Source: Candidatus Heimdallarchaeota archaeon (GTDB lineage Archaea; Asgardarchaeota; Heimdallarchaeia; Heimdallarchaeales; Kariarchaeaceae). Taken from it: a DNA stretch of 20,162 nucleotides. This document shows, piece by piece, positions 14,904 to 20,162 of the stretch (positions are counted from its first letter, which is position 1; each line of letters opens with the position of its first letter). A program made the position numbers and the translations under genes. The stretch covers positions 1 through 20,162 of the forward strand of contig WAMJ01000305.1 of the NCBI GenBank assembly GCA_015522385.1, given 5' to 3'. Under the pieces are notes generated by a model. That model did not search any database, had not been told where the DNA came from, and saw nothing but the letters and a program-made list of their open reading frames with translations.

Positions 14904-15674
14904 ATGAAATACCACATATTCACGATAGCACTAATCTCGATGCTGATGCTCTCAGCATCACCCGCGACCACCGCGATCGAACTCCCACCGGTGACAGTAA
15001 CCTACGACATCATCTCTGCTAATACGGGGAATGTGACATGGTTCTCACCTGACTACTCATCGTCCTATAACTACTCCTTTGAGGGTGTGGACTCAATTGT
15101 GGTCTCGATGAGCAACATTAGCACAGACGCAGAGTTCAATATCACCATCGGGTCATTCAAACAAACCAACTACCCCGACTCCTCAATAGATGGTAATCTT
15201 ATCCTGTCCTACTGGGAGGTCAAGTATGACCTCGGTCTAGTCGCGAACACAACATGGGATGCACTGAATGAATCAGCTGCTGGAGCTACTTACCTCGTCT
15301 CCATGAACATAACAGAGGGGCAATTCAGCTACATGACCAACGGTTTCAACATCACCGTAGACACCGTGGTGATAGACATCGACGCTGGTGCACAGCAGAC
15401 CTACCTCGTCTACGAGAAGAACTCTGGACTACTCCTCGAAGCTGATACTGGTTTTGGTAACTACTTCCTCCACATGAGACTCTCTACGCTCTCTTCACCC
15501 ATGATGTCGACCTCTACAATCTCCACCTCGGACACGTTGAGTTCGACCACGTCCACCGAGGAAACCACAACAGAGGATGCGACACAGACAAGTTCTGCAG
15601 ATGTACCTTACCCATGGATATTCGCAGTTCTCGCATTGGTACCGATTGCACTGATTCCTAGAAGAAAGAACTAA
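14904..15674 (+). CDS. Secreted, sequon-rich protein with Ser/Thr stalk and C-terminal anchor
   Basis: 256 residues. An N-terminal signal peptide (about 4-22, ISMLMLSASPATTA) leads to an extracellular beta-rich domain of about 175 residues. It carries at least eight N-x-S/T sequons (NVT, NYS, NIS, NIT, NTT, NES and repeats), so heavy N-glycosylation is likely. Residues about 190-230 are a Thr/Ser-rich stalk (STISTSDTLSSTTSTEETTT). The C-terminus is YPWIFAVLALVPIALIPRRKN: a hydrophobic helix ending in basic residues, the layout of C-terminal anchors or of sorting signals cut by archaeosortase-type enzymes. The domain is not recognised. The palindrome at 14830-14853 may control it, and a T7 run at 15710-15716 may end its transcript. 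Confidence 0.85.
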   Translation: MKYHIFTIALISMLMLSASPATTAIELPPVTVTYDIISANTGNVTWFSPDYSSSYNYSFEGVDSIVVSMSNISTDAEFNITIGSFKQTNYPDSSIDGNLILSYWEVKYDLGLVANTTWDALNESAAGATYLVSMNITEGQFSYMTNGFNITVDTVVIDIDAGAQQTYLVYEKNSGLLLEADTGFGNYFLHMRLSTLSSPMMSTSTISTSDTLSSTTSTEETTTEDATQTSSADVPYPWIFAVLALVPIALIPRRKN

Positions 15675-15709
15675 TCCTTCATCTCAGTCAAAGAACAATT
15701 ATAATCTCC

Positions 15710-15716
15710 TTTTTTT
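15710..15716 (+). terminator. T-run terminator after the secreted-protein gene
   Basis: Seven consecutive T on the coding strand, 36 bp after the stop codon, match the simple T-rich terminators of archaea. It lies just before the next gene, whose TATA-like AATTATAATC (15698-15707) overlaps this area. Confidence 0.4.
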
Positions 15717-15728
15717 CACCTGTTCCTT

Positions 15729-15734
15729 GAGAGG
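15729..15734 (+). promoter_or_regulatory. Ribosome binding site of the reductase gene
   Basis: GAGAGG ends 6 nt before ATG 15741. With the A/T-rich box at 15698-15707, this gene would have a short leader, unlike most of its neighbours. Confidence 0.45.
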
Positions 15735-15740
15735 AAAACT

Positions 15741-17093
15741 ATGAACGAGTATGATGTAATTATAGTAGGTGGAGGGCCCGCAGGAATATCATGCGCTTAT
15801 GCTCTGGGAAGAGCTGGGATTTCGACCCTCATAGTCGACAAGAAACCTAAAGATAAAATCGGGGACAAAGTGTGTGGCGATGCCCTCCACCCCCATAATT
15901 ACAATGAGGTACATGAATGGACGGGACTGCCACTACCTAAAGAAGGGGATATCAAGGAACACATCGACTTCGCACTCTTGGAAACCGCAACTCCTGACTC
16001 CGCGCTTAAAATTCCAGACAAAACGACCACAGTCGATAGACTGTCCTACGGACAAACCCTGCTCAATGCTACGTTGGAGCTTGATTCAGTGGATCTACTC
16101 CCCAAGTTCAAACTACTCAAGGTCATCGTCGAGGAGAACACCGTCAAAGGACTCCGAGGACTCACCAAGGACGGTGAGGTCGAGCTCAGATCCAAGGTGG
16201 TCATGGACGCCTCAGGTGCACAAGCAGTTGTGAGAGCTAGGTTACCTGAGAGCATGTGCACAAAGTTCCCGAGGAAGATCCCAATGGAGGAGATACTTGT
16301 GGCATACCGAGAGATCATACGCACGAATGAGGAACACAATTACCAGAAGGGGATCTACCTTATCTATGACCCATCGATGGAAGATGTCATGCCCGGGTAC
16401 TATTGGATATTCAGCAGGGGGCCGAAGGAGCTCAATGTGGGATTAGGGTACTTCAAGAGACCAGAGAACCGGGGGAAGGATATCCGCAAGATGAACGACG
16501 ATATTACCAAGAAATACTTCTCTGACTACGAAGTCCTTGACAGCAGGGGCGCATCCATCCCAGCCAGACTCCCCCTGTACTCTTTGGTACATAACGGTTT
16601 CATCACAGCAGGTGACGCAGGAGCCCTTGTCAACCCACTGAACGGTGAGGGTCATGGTCCAGCACTGCAGAGTGGAGCTAAGGCAGGACTGTTCCTCATC
16701 GAGGCGCTAAGAAAAGGTGACGTCTCCGAGAGAGGACTTTGGGACTACAACAAGTACATTTGGGGAGAGTATGGAGTAAAGCATGCCATCGGGATCGGGA
16801 TCATCAAGTTCATCGACAAGGAACACTTCGAAGGGTTTGACTTTCTCATCAGGGAGAGGATTATCTCCCAGGCAGATGTGGAAAAGGAGCTGGGTAAACC
16901 CGATGCCAAGCCAACAAGCTGGCCTCACAAAGTGATGAAGATGATGAAACGGCCGAATGTCATGAAGGCGTTGTGGAAAACTTATAGGCTACAAGGCAAG
17001 ATACAGAAATTAGCCAAGAATTACCCCGACACCCCCGACCAATTCGACAAATGGTACACCAAGATCAGGAAGATCGAGGAGAGTAAGTTCTGA
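15741..17093 (+). CDS. Geranylgeranyl reductase family FAD-dependent enzyme
   Basis: 450 residues. The family reduces double bonds of geranylgeranyl chains in archaeal ether lipids, or in isoprenoid quinones, using FAD. The N-terminus VIIVGGGPAGISCAYALGRAG (about 7-26) is the dinucleotide-binding GxGxxG fold, followed by the family motif GDKVCGDALHP (about 41-51), where the Cys faces the flavin. The second FAD motif is FITAGDAGALVNPLNGEGHGPALQSG (near 290-316). PARLPLY precedes it, as in archaeal digeranylgeranylglycerophospholipid reductases. The length fits, with a somewhat extended basic C-terminus. Whether it acts on phospholipid or another isoprenoid cannot be told, since archaea usually have several paralogues. 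It stands alone with its own RBS and promoter. Confidence 0.9.
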   Translation: MNEYDVIIVGGGPAGISCAYALGRAGISTLIVDKKPKDKIGDKVCGDALHPHNYNEVHEWTGLPLPKEGDIKEHIDFALLETATPDSALKIPDKTTTVDRLSYGQTLLNATLELDSVDLLPKFKLLKVIVEENTVKGLRGLTKDGEVELRSKVVMDASGAQAVVRARLPESMCTKFPRKIPMEEILVAYREIIRTNEEHNYQKGIYLIYDPSMEDVMPGYYWIFSRGPKELNVGLGYFKRPENRGKDIRKMNDDITKKYFSDYEVLDSRGASIPARLPLYSLVHNGFITAGDAGALVNPLNGEGHGPALQSGAKAGLFLIEALRKGDVSERGLWDYNKYIWGEYGVKHAIGIGIIKFIDKEHFEGFDFLIRERIISQADVEKELGKPDAKPTSWPHKVMKMMKRPNVMKALWKTYRLQGKIQKLAKNYPDTPDQFDKWYTKIRKIEESKF

Positions 17094-17159
17094 TTGGATA
17101 CCATATGGATATACCGAGGATCACTCATAGATTGTGCGAAGATAGATACTTGGTACCAA

Positions 17160-17453
17160 CTACTTCTCCAACAAATCAATATGATTCGTCCTCTCTCTAT
17201 TAGGGAAAGAGAGAAATAATAAGTAGAGACTCAGTATTATGCTAATAAGTATCCTGTTGATTCCTATATATCTAAGAAAGATTACTACGGGCATAACTAT
17301 ATTACTCAAACCAGAAAACTGCTTATAGAGAAGGTTCCTTTCTTCTATGAGGAAAGTAGAGCCTGAGACAAGGTAGTGTATTAATAATACGGTGAACACC
17401 CACATTGAATTAAAACCATTGAAGAACAGGACTACTAGGAGAGATGGTTCCAT
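17160..17453 (-). CDS. Small membrane protein, diverged copy of the 19314 gene product
   Basis: 97 residues from ATG 17453, with three predicted membrane helices. The frame is open 10 codons further upstream to a TAA, and those codons (read HEDQLNIIEF) also look coding, so this may be the second half of one gene with 17484-17861. It resembles the 19314-19733 product by eye: IVMPVVIFLRYIG against MAVPVLLFLYGY, and the endings SFPNRERTN and FRFSRERTG, both followed by an acidic tail. The function is unknown. The DNA is A+T rich compared with the left part of the window. It may be decaying. Confidence 0.55.
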   Translation of the reverse strand: MEPSLLVVLFFNGFNSMWVFTVLLIHYLVSGSTFLIEERNLLYKQFSGLSNIVMPVVIFLRYIGINRILISIILSLYLLFLSFPNRERTNHIDLLEK

Positions 17454-17483
17454 GAACTCGATAATATTGAGTTGATCTTCATG

Positions 17484-17861
17484 TTATGACGGATTCCGGT
17501 GGAAATGGACAATATGTAATACACTAACAATCTCCCGAAAGATTATACCTATAGAAACAATGATATTTGCTGTACCAACTTCTAAAAGCGTTTTCATCAT
17601 TATTCCATAAGAGTCACCCATGTAGTATAACAGAGAAAGAAAAACAAATAATAAGTATGGGAGGATCAACCATTTCAATATGGATGGATCCGCGCTCTCT
17701 CTGTCCATGACAATCACCATGATACGACAGGATCGAATTCCCCAAGTAAGTGAATGATCTTTGGAGATAGGTAGATCCACTGTCTCAATTTTTAGTATTT
17801 GATGAAAAGCGAATTGCGAATCCCATTTCCATATTCTAAGAGAGCCCATAAGACCTCGCAT
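17484..17861 (-). CDS. Small membrane protein, unknown, same frame as 17160-17453
   Basis: 125 residues from ATG 17861; ATG 17849 (start MGSLRIWKWD) fits the upstream TTTATT element better. The first ~50 residues are soluble-looking, then come two hydrophobic segments (ILKWLILPYLLFVFLSLLYY and TANIIVSIGIIF). The part MGDSYGIMMKTLLEVGTANI resembles VGDADPSTYYSLISENIAFL of the 19730 gene product in placing and pattern. A single TAA (17484-17486) separates it from the in-frame downstream ORF. No known family recognised; it could be an interrupted gene. Confidence 0.5.
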   Translation of the reverse strand: MRGLMGSLRIWKWDSQFAFHQILKIETVDLPISKDHSLTWGIRSCRIMVIVMDRESADPSILKWLILPYLLFVFLSLLYYMGDSYGIMMKTLLEVGTANIIVSIGIIFREIVSVLHIVHFHRNPS

Positions 17862-18061
17862 TATTCAGTAAAAAATAAATGTTACATATCGAATGTGTAT
17901 TCCAGCTTCTCACATTATAGATGAATAATCCTATTACTTACCAAATCCAACCTCAGCCATCTTGATATTTATAATCCAAGATTAATGGTGGAATGCCGAT
18001 GAACCACCGTACTATTCTTAATTTTCCTGAAGCTCAGACTGAACTAATCATTACCTTGCGC
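17862..18061. other. Intergenic stretch without a gene
   Basis: About 200 bp without a convincing frame. On the minus strand it holds TATAAATA (17966-17973), the same octamer as upstream of the decayed copy at 18830-19170 (19188-19195). A weak GGTGG/CCACC hairpin near 17987-18009 has no T-run. Confidence 0.4.
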
Positions 18062-18568
18062 TTATGGATCGAATAACGGATCCGTGAAGTCTGGATCAAC
18101 AAACTTGTAGTAGAACCAGACCACTGTAATTGGAGCATAAATTCCTGTAAGAAATATCAGAAGGTCTAATCCATTGATGAGTACAGAGAATAACAGAACA
18201 AGGATTAGTACCAGATAACTACTTAAGCCTCTGGACAATTTTATTGTGTAAGCTCTGCTTTTCTTGGTAGATAGAATTGCCGTCTCACCAACGACATGGA
18301 TCATTATGATCAGGGTTCGTAGAGATGTATAAACCCTATCTGAGGAATCTACAAGCGACCCACTTATCAATCGATCCAAGACTTCATCCAGCTCGATCTG
18401 AAATCCTCCACCCGATGAAACAATAAAGATCATGAGACCGTAGAAGAATAGACCGTGAGTTATCAGAAATCCATTTCGAGATCTCGGACCGCGAAATAAA
18501 GCAGAGTACACTGTTTCAAAATAGCTGATCAGGACTACTATGTAGATTAGAATAATCCACCAAACCAA
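18062..18568 (-). CDS. Four-helix membrane protein, unknown family of this cluster
   Basis: 168 residues from a TTG at 18566-18568. The TTG is supported by a strong Shine-Dalgarno sequence GGGAGGG 8-9 nt upstream and by its place 2 nt after the stop of the 51-residue ORF, giving translational coupling. Four hydrophobic helices are seen (WWIILIYIVVLISYF; LFFYGLMIFIVSS; LRTLIIMIHVVGE; LSSYLVLILVLLFSVL and following). The layout, helix, charged segment, SSDRVYTSLRTLIIMIH, then a charged loop and a helix, resembles the 19730 gene product (ADPSTYYSLISENIAFL), so both may belong to one family. The tail DPDFTDPLFDP is acidic. Function unknown. Confidence 0.65.
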   Translation of the reverse strand: MVWWIILIYIVVLISYFETVYSALFRGPRSRNGFLITHGLFFYGLMIFIVSSGGGFQIELDEVLDRLISGSLVDSSDRVYTSLRTLIIMIHVVGETAILSTKKSRAYTIKLSRGLSSYLVLILVLLFSVLINGLDLLIFLTGIYAPITVVWFYYKFVDPDFTDPLFDP

Positions 18569-18570
18569 AT

Positions 18571-18726
18571 TTAGATCCCTCCCAATACAACTCGTAGCAA
18601 AACATCTATCATATGTAAAGCTCGAAACAACTCAATCAGGATGAATATCTGTTTGATCGTAATACTATCATTATTCATAGTGACTGATACGAATATTCTA
18701 CCCGCTTTATCAACTGTTCGGTCCAT
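18571..18726 (-). CDS. 51-residue ORF coupled to the four-helix membrane protein gene
   Basis: ATG 18726 to TAA 18571-18573, coding MDRTVDKAGRIFVSVTMNND and then a hydrophobic/amphipathic helix region (IKQIFILIELFRALHMIDVLL). The frame is open further upstream to 18777 (about 17 codons, reading YHLCIYDFLGCNT), which also looks coding, so this could be the remains of a longer gene that lost its start. It ends 2 nt before the TTG of the next gene, and its last codons contain that gene's ribosome site, a typical operon junction. No family is recognised. Confidence 0.5.
   Translation of the reverse strand: MDRTVDKAGRIFVSVTMNNDSITIKQIFILIELFRALHMIDVLLRVVLGGI
18577..18583 (-). promoter_or_regulatory. 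Strong Shine-Dalgarno sequence selecting a TTG start
   Basis: Minus-strand GGGAGGG lies 8-9 nt before TTG 18568 and within the end of the upstream 51-residue ORF. It is the best evidence that the non-ATG start is used. Confidence 0.6.
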
Positions 18727-18829
18727 AGTATTGCATCCTAGAAAGTCATAGATGCACAGGTGATAAACATCACTGAGTTAGTACTTTGGTAGGAATATAA
18801 ATGATGAGCACTCCGAATCCGTAAGCCCA

Positions 18830-19170
18830 TCAGGTCTGCAACCTAAAACCCCTTCGGATCCAGTAGTCAAAAGAGTACTTGCCATATCTCCCGTAAATTT
18901 GTCTATATTTCACTGTAATTCCCTCCCCCGACTTTGTGAGATCGTAGAGTATTGATGCGGAAGCTATGAGAATCCCTATCCATTTAATCTAGAAACTATT
19001 GAAATACTCCTTGTGTGTGAACACACCCGAGATAGCATTGGATGAAGGAAATAGACGACAACTTCAGGAACAATAGGGCACACCATCAAGGTATTCGAAT
19101 TTCTAGACAAGATAAGTCTTTCCTCTATCTGGTCAGCTTGGAAAACATATTTGGAACATGTCAGGTCACA
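18830..19170 (-). pseudogene. Decayed membrane-protein gene: frameshift plus in-frame TAG
   Basis: Two frames together read like one protein. From 19170 one frame gives coding-like sequence (SKYVFQADQIEERLILSRN, then IVPEVVVYFLHP). Near 19041 sense passes to a second frame (NAISGVFTHKEYFNSF), which meets TAG at 18989-18991 and continues without interruption (IKWIGILIASASILYDLTK ... FDYWIRRGFRLQT) to TGA at 18830-18832. No ATG, GTG or TTG opens the last 52-codon part before its hydrophobic helix. A TATAAATA box (19188-19195) precedes it at the right strand and distance. I infer a pseudogene related to the neighbouring small membrane-protein genes; sequencing errors could mimic this. Confidence 0.55.
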
Positions 19171-19313
19171 TTAACTCTCGGGGAATATATTTATACAATT
19201 CATATCTTGAGTTTCTGAAAGGGAATCAAATCTAGAAGTATCACATGACACTGCCCTCTGGCATTTAGGGTTTTAAAGATCAGTGAACTCTACCAAGTTT
19301 TAAACATTCGAGA
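19171..19313. other. Intergenic stretch with promoter-like boxes only
   Basis: About 140 bp between the decayed copy and the 19314 gene. On the minus strand it contains TTTAAAAC twice (near 19278 and 19302) and TATAAATA at 19188-19195. No open frame of note. Confidence 0.35.
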
Positions 19314-19733
19314 TCAGAGGTCCATGTCAAAGTCGGACTGAGTGCCCGTTCTCTCCCTTGAGAAACGGAATAGTTTGATGGTATAGTACACAAGAAAAGA
19401 CCCGTCGAATAGAAGTATCATGTATGCAGAAGATAATTGGTAACCATAGAGGAATAAGAGAACAGGAACAGCCATAATACCCAGTATAGAAATGTACATC
19501 CCATGCTCATAGACCCCTCGATCTTGTTTATGGGGGACTAGGAATCTATAACTGACCACGAGGTAGGTGCTGGACTCTATCAGTATTCCTAAGATAAGAT
19601 AAGGAGTAGAAACATCCCCAAATCTAGTTAACCTCTTAACAAAGAAATTTATCACAAGGAATTTGGCTAATATCGCAGAATGAATCAAGATAACATTGAA
19701 CTCACCTGTTTCAAGAATTTTTCTGACATTCAT
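19314..19733 (-). CDS. Four-helix membrane protein, second gene of a coupled pair
   Basis: 139 residues from ATG 19733, which overlaps the TGA of the upstream gene as ATGA (19730-19733), so the two are translated together. About four hydrophobic helices are seen (AILAKFLVINFF; YLILGILIESSTYLVV; ISILGIMAVPVLLFLYGY; AYMILLFDGSFLVYY), with a basic patch FRFSRERTG and an acidic end DFDMDL. By eye it aligns with the 17160-17453 product including its cryptic upstream codons (EFNVILIHSAIL against QLNIIEFMEPSLL). The function is unknown; no motif of an enzyme or transporter is visible. Confidence 0.7.
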   Translation of the reverse strand: MNVRKILETGEFNVILIHSAILAKFLVINFFVKRLTRFGDVSTPYLILGILIESSTYLVVSYRFLVPHKQDRGVYEHGMYISILGIMAVPVLLFLYGYQLSSAYMILLFDGSFLVYYTIKLFRFSRERTGTQSDFDMDL

Positions 19734-20162
19734 ACGGTAGCCAACCTCCAGATGTAGGCTAGGATGAAGTGGTAGATGATGAGCATTATGATCTCAAACC
19801 GATAGGTAAAGTATTCCTCACGTCTAATAGTTAAAGCTATACCACTGAACGAGAATAGACTTACAATTAGAAATGCAATATTTTCTGAAATAAGACTGTA
19901 GTACGTGGAAGGATCAGCATCTCCAACCATAAAATCAAATATGCCATTTAGTGCAAGCTCTGTTACCAATGGTGTCGAATCAAAAATAAGTAAATTTTTC
20001 AATGTTAGCTTCATGAGTTTTTCAATTGAGGTCGTCGATGTTGCTAAGGAAACCAACAGGTACAGGATAGAGAATAGATGGTACTGGTACATAAATGATG
20101 CAATATCACTTGACATGGGATCGAGGGGATCCAAGTTCTCTGAAATCTGTACCTGTGCAATA
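19730..20162 (-). CDS. Membrane protein, first gene of the coupled pair, 5' end off window
   Basis: The frame is open to the right edge. A TTG (20134) and an ATG (20116, reading MSSDIASFMYQYHLF) are possible starts, but the codons before them (AQVQISENLDPLD) look coding, so the true start may lie outside. It has about four hydrophobic segments (YHLFSILYLLVSLA; a central one; ENIAFLIVSLFSFSGIAL; IIMLIIYHFILAYIW). The region ADPSTYYSLISENIAFLI resembles the 18062-18568 product. It ends in an ATGA overlap with the next gene. The function is unknown. Confidence 0.65.
   Translation of the reverse strand, partial: IAQVQISENLDPLDPMSSDIASFMYQYHLFSILYLLVSLATSTTSIEKLMKLTLKNLLIFDSTPLVTELALNGIFDFMVGDADPSTYYSLISENIAFLIVSLFSFSGIALTIRREEYFTYRFEIIMLIIYHFILAYIWRLATV

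Noticed and set aside
17094..17159. CCATATGG palindrome after the reductase gene
   Set aside because: Eight A/T-rich bases in a short convergent gap are easily met by chance and lack flanking symmetry.
17984..18011. GGTGG/CCACC hairpin as a terminator of the 18062 gene
   Set aside because: Only a 5-bp stem with an 11-12 nt loop and no T-run on the transcribed strand.
18989..18991. TAG read as pyrrolysine or by programmed readthrough
   Set aside because: The same sequence also needs a frameshift upstream and lacks a start, so decay is simpler. No Pyl genes are visible here.
1..20162. CRISPR array, tRNA/rRNA gene, insertion sequence or transposase
   Set aside because: No regularly spaced repeats, no cloverleaf with a CCA-type end in the intergenic stretches, no transposase or integrase motifs in any supported frame.

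Overview
The window is chromosomal DNA of an archaeon. The aspartyl-tRNA synthetase is of the short archaeal type, there is a geranylgeranyl-reductase family flavoenzyme typical of ether-lipid makers, and most genes have an A/T-rich TATA-like box (often TTTAAG) about 26-30 nt before the start codon with no Shine-Dalgarno sequence, as expected for leaderless archaeal transcripts. The gene mix (formate-tetrahydrofolate ligase, separate biotin carboxylase and biotin carrier genes, a large membrane-anchored subtilase, secreted Ser/Thr-rich proteins with a C-terminal anchor) would fit an Asgard archaeon, but this is a guess from gene content, not proof.

Layout. 1-685 (-): partial zinc-ribbon protein running off the left edge. 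811-4289 (+): a very large multi-spanning membrane protein resembling GT-C glycosyltransferases, then a two-TM envelope protein. 4281-8007 (-): winged-helix regulator, formate-THF ligase (fhs) and aspS. 8140-8754 (+): rhomboid protease, whose stop codon overlaps that of the convergent 993-residue subtilase (8751-11732, -). The subtilase is built like the site-1 protease family: prodomain, S8 domain, Rossmann-like domain, beta domain, C-terminal TM. 11876-13833 (+): biotin carboxylase and biotin carrier protein, translationally coupled. 13937-14548 (-): isoprenylcysteine/phospholipid-type methyltransferase. 14636-14770 (+): a 44-residue zinc ribbon. 14904-15674 (+): a secreted, sequon-rich, C-terminally anchored protein. 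15741-17093 (+): geranylgeranyl reductase family enzyme.

From 17.1 kb to the right edge the character changes. The DNA is more A+T rich, everything is on the minus strand, and the genes are small unrecognised membrane proteins that appear to be diverged copies of one another. Some are decayed: one copy (18830-19170) needs a frameshift and readthrough of a TAG, and two ORFs at 17160-17861 lie in one frame separated by a single TAA. This looks like a tandem family undergoing birth and death. It is the least explained part of the window.

Functional links: fhs feeds one-carbon units into tetrahydrofolate metabolism. The carboxylase pair is half of an acyl-CoA or pyruvate/oxaloacetate-type carboxylase whose carboxyltransferase is not here. 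The GT-C-like protein, subtilase, rhomboid, methyltransferase, reductase and secreted glycoprotein candidate all concern the membrane or cell surface. Several small genes (zinc ribbon 14636-14770, 51-residue ORF 18571-18726, left-edge gene) are easy to miss because they are short, partial or start with GTG/TTG.
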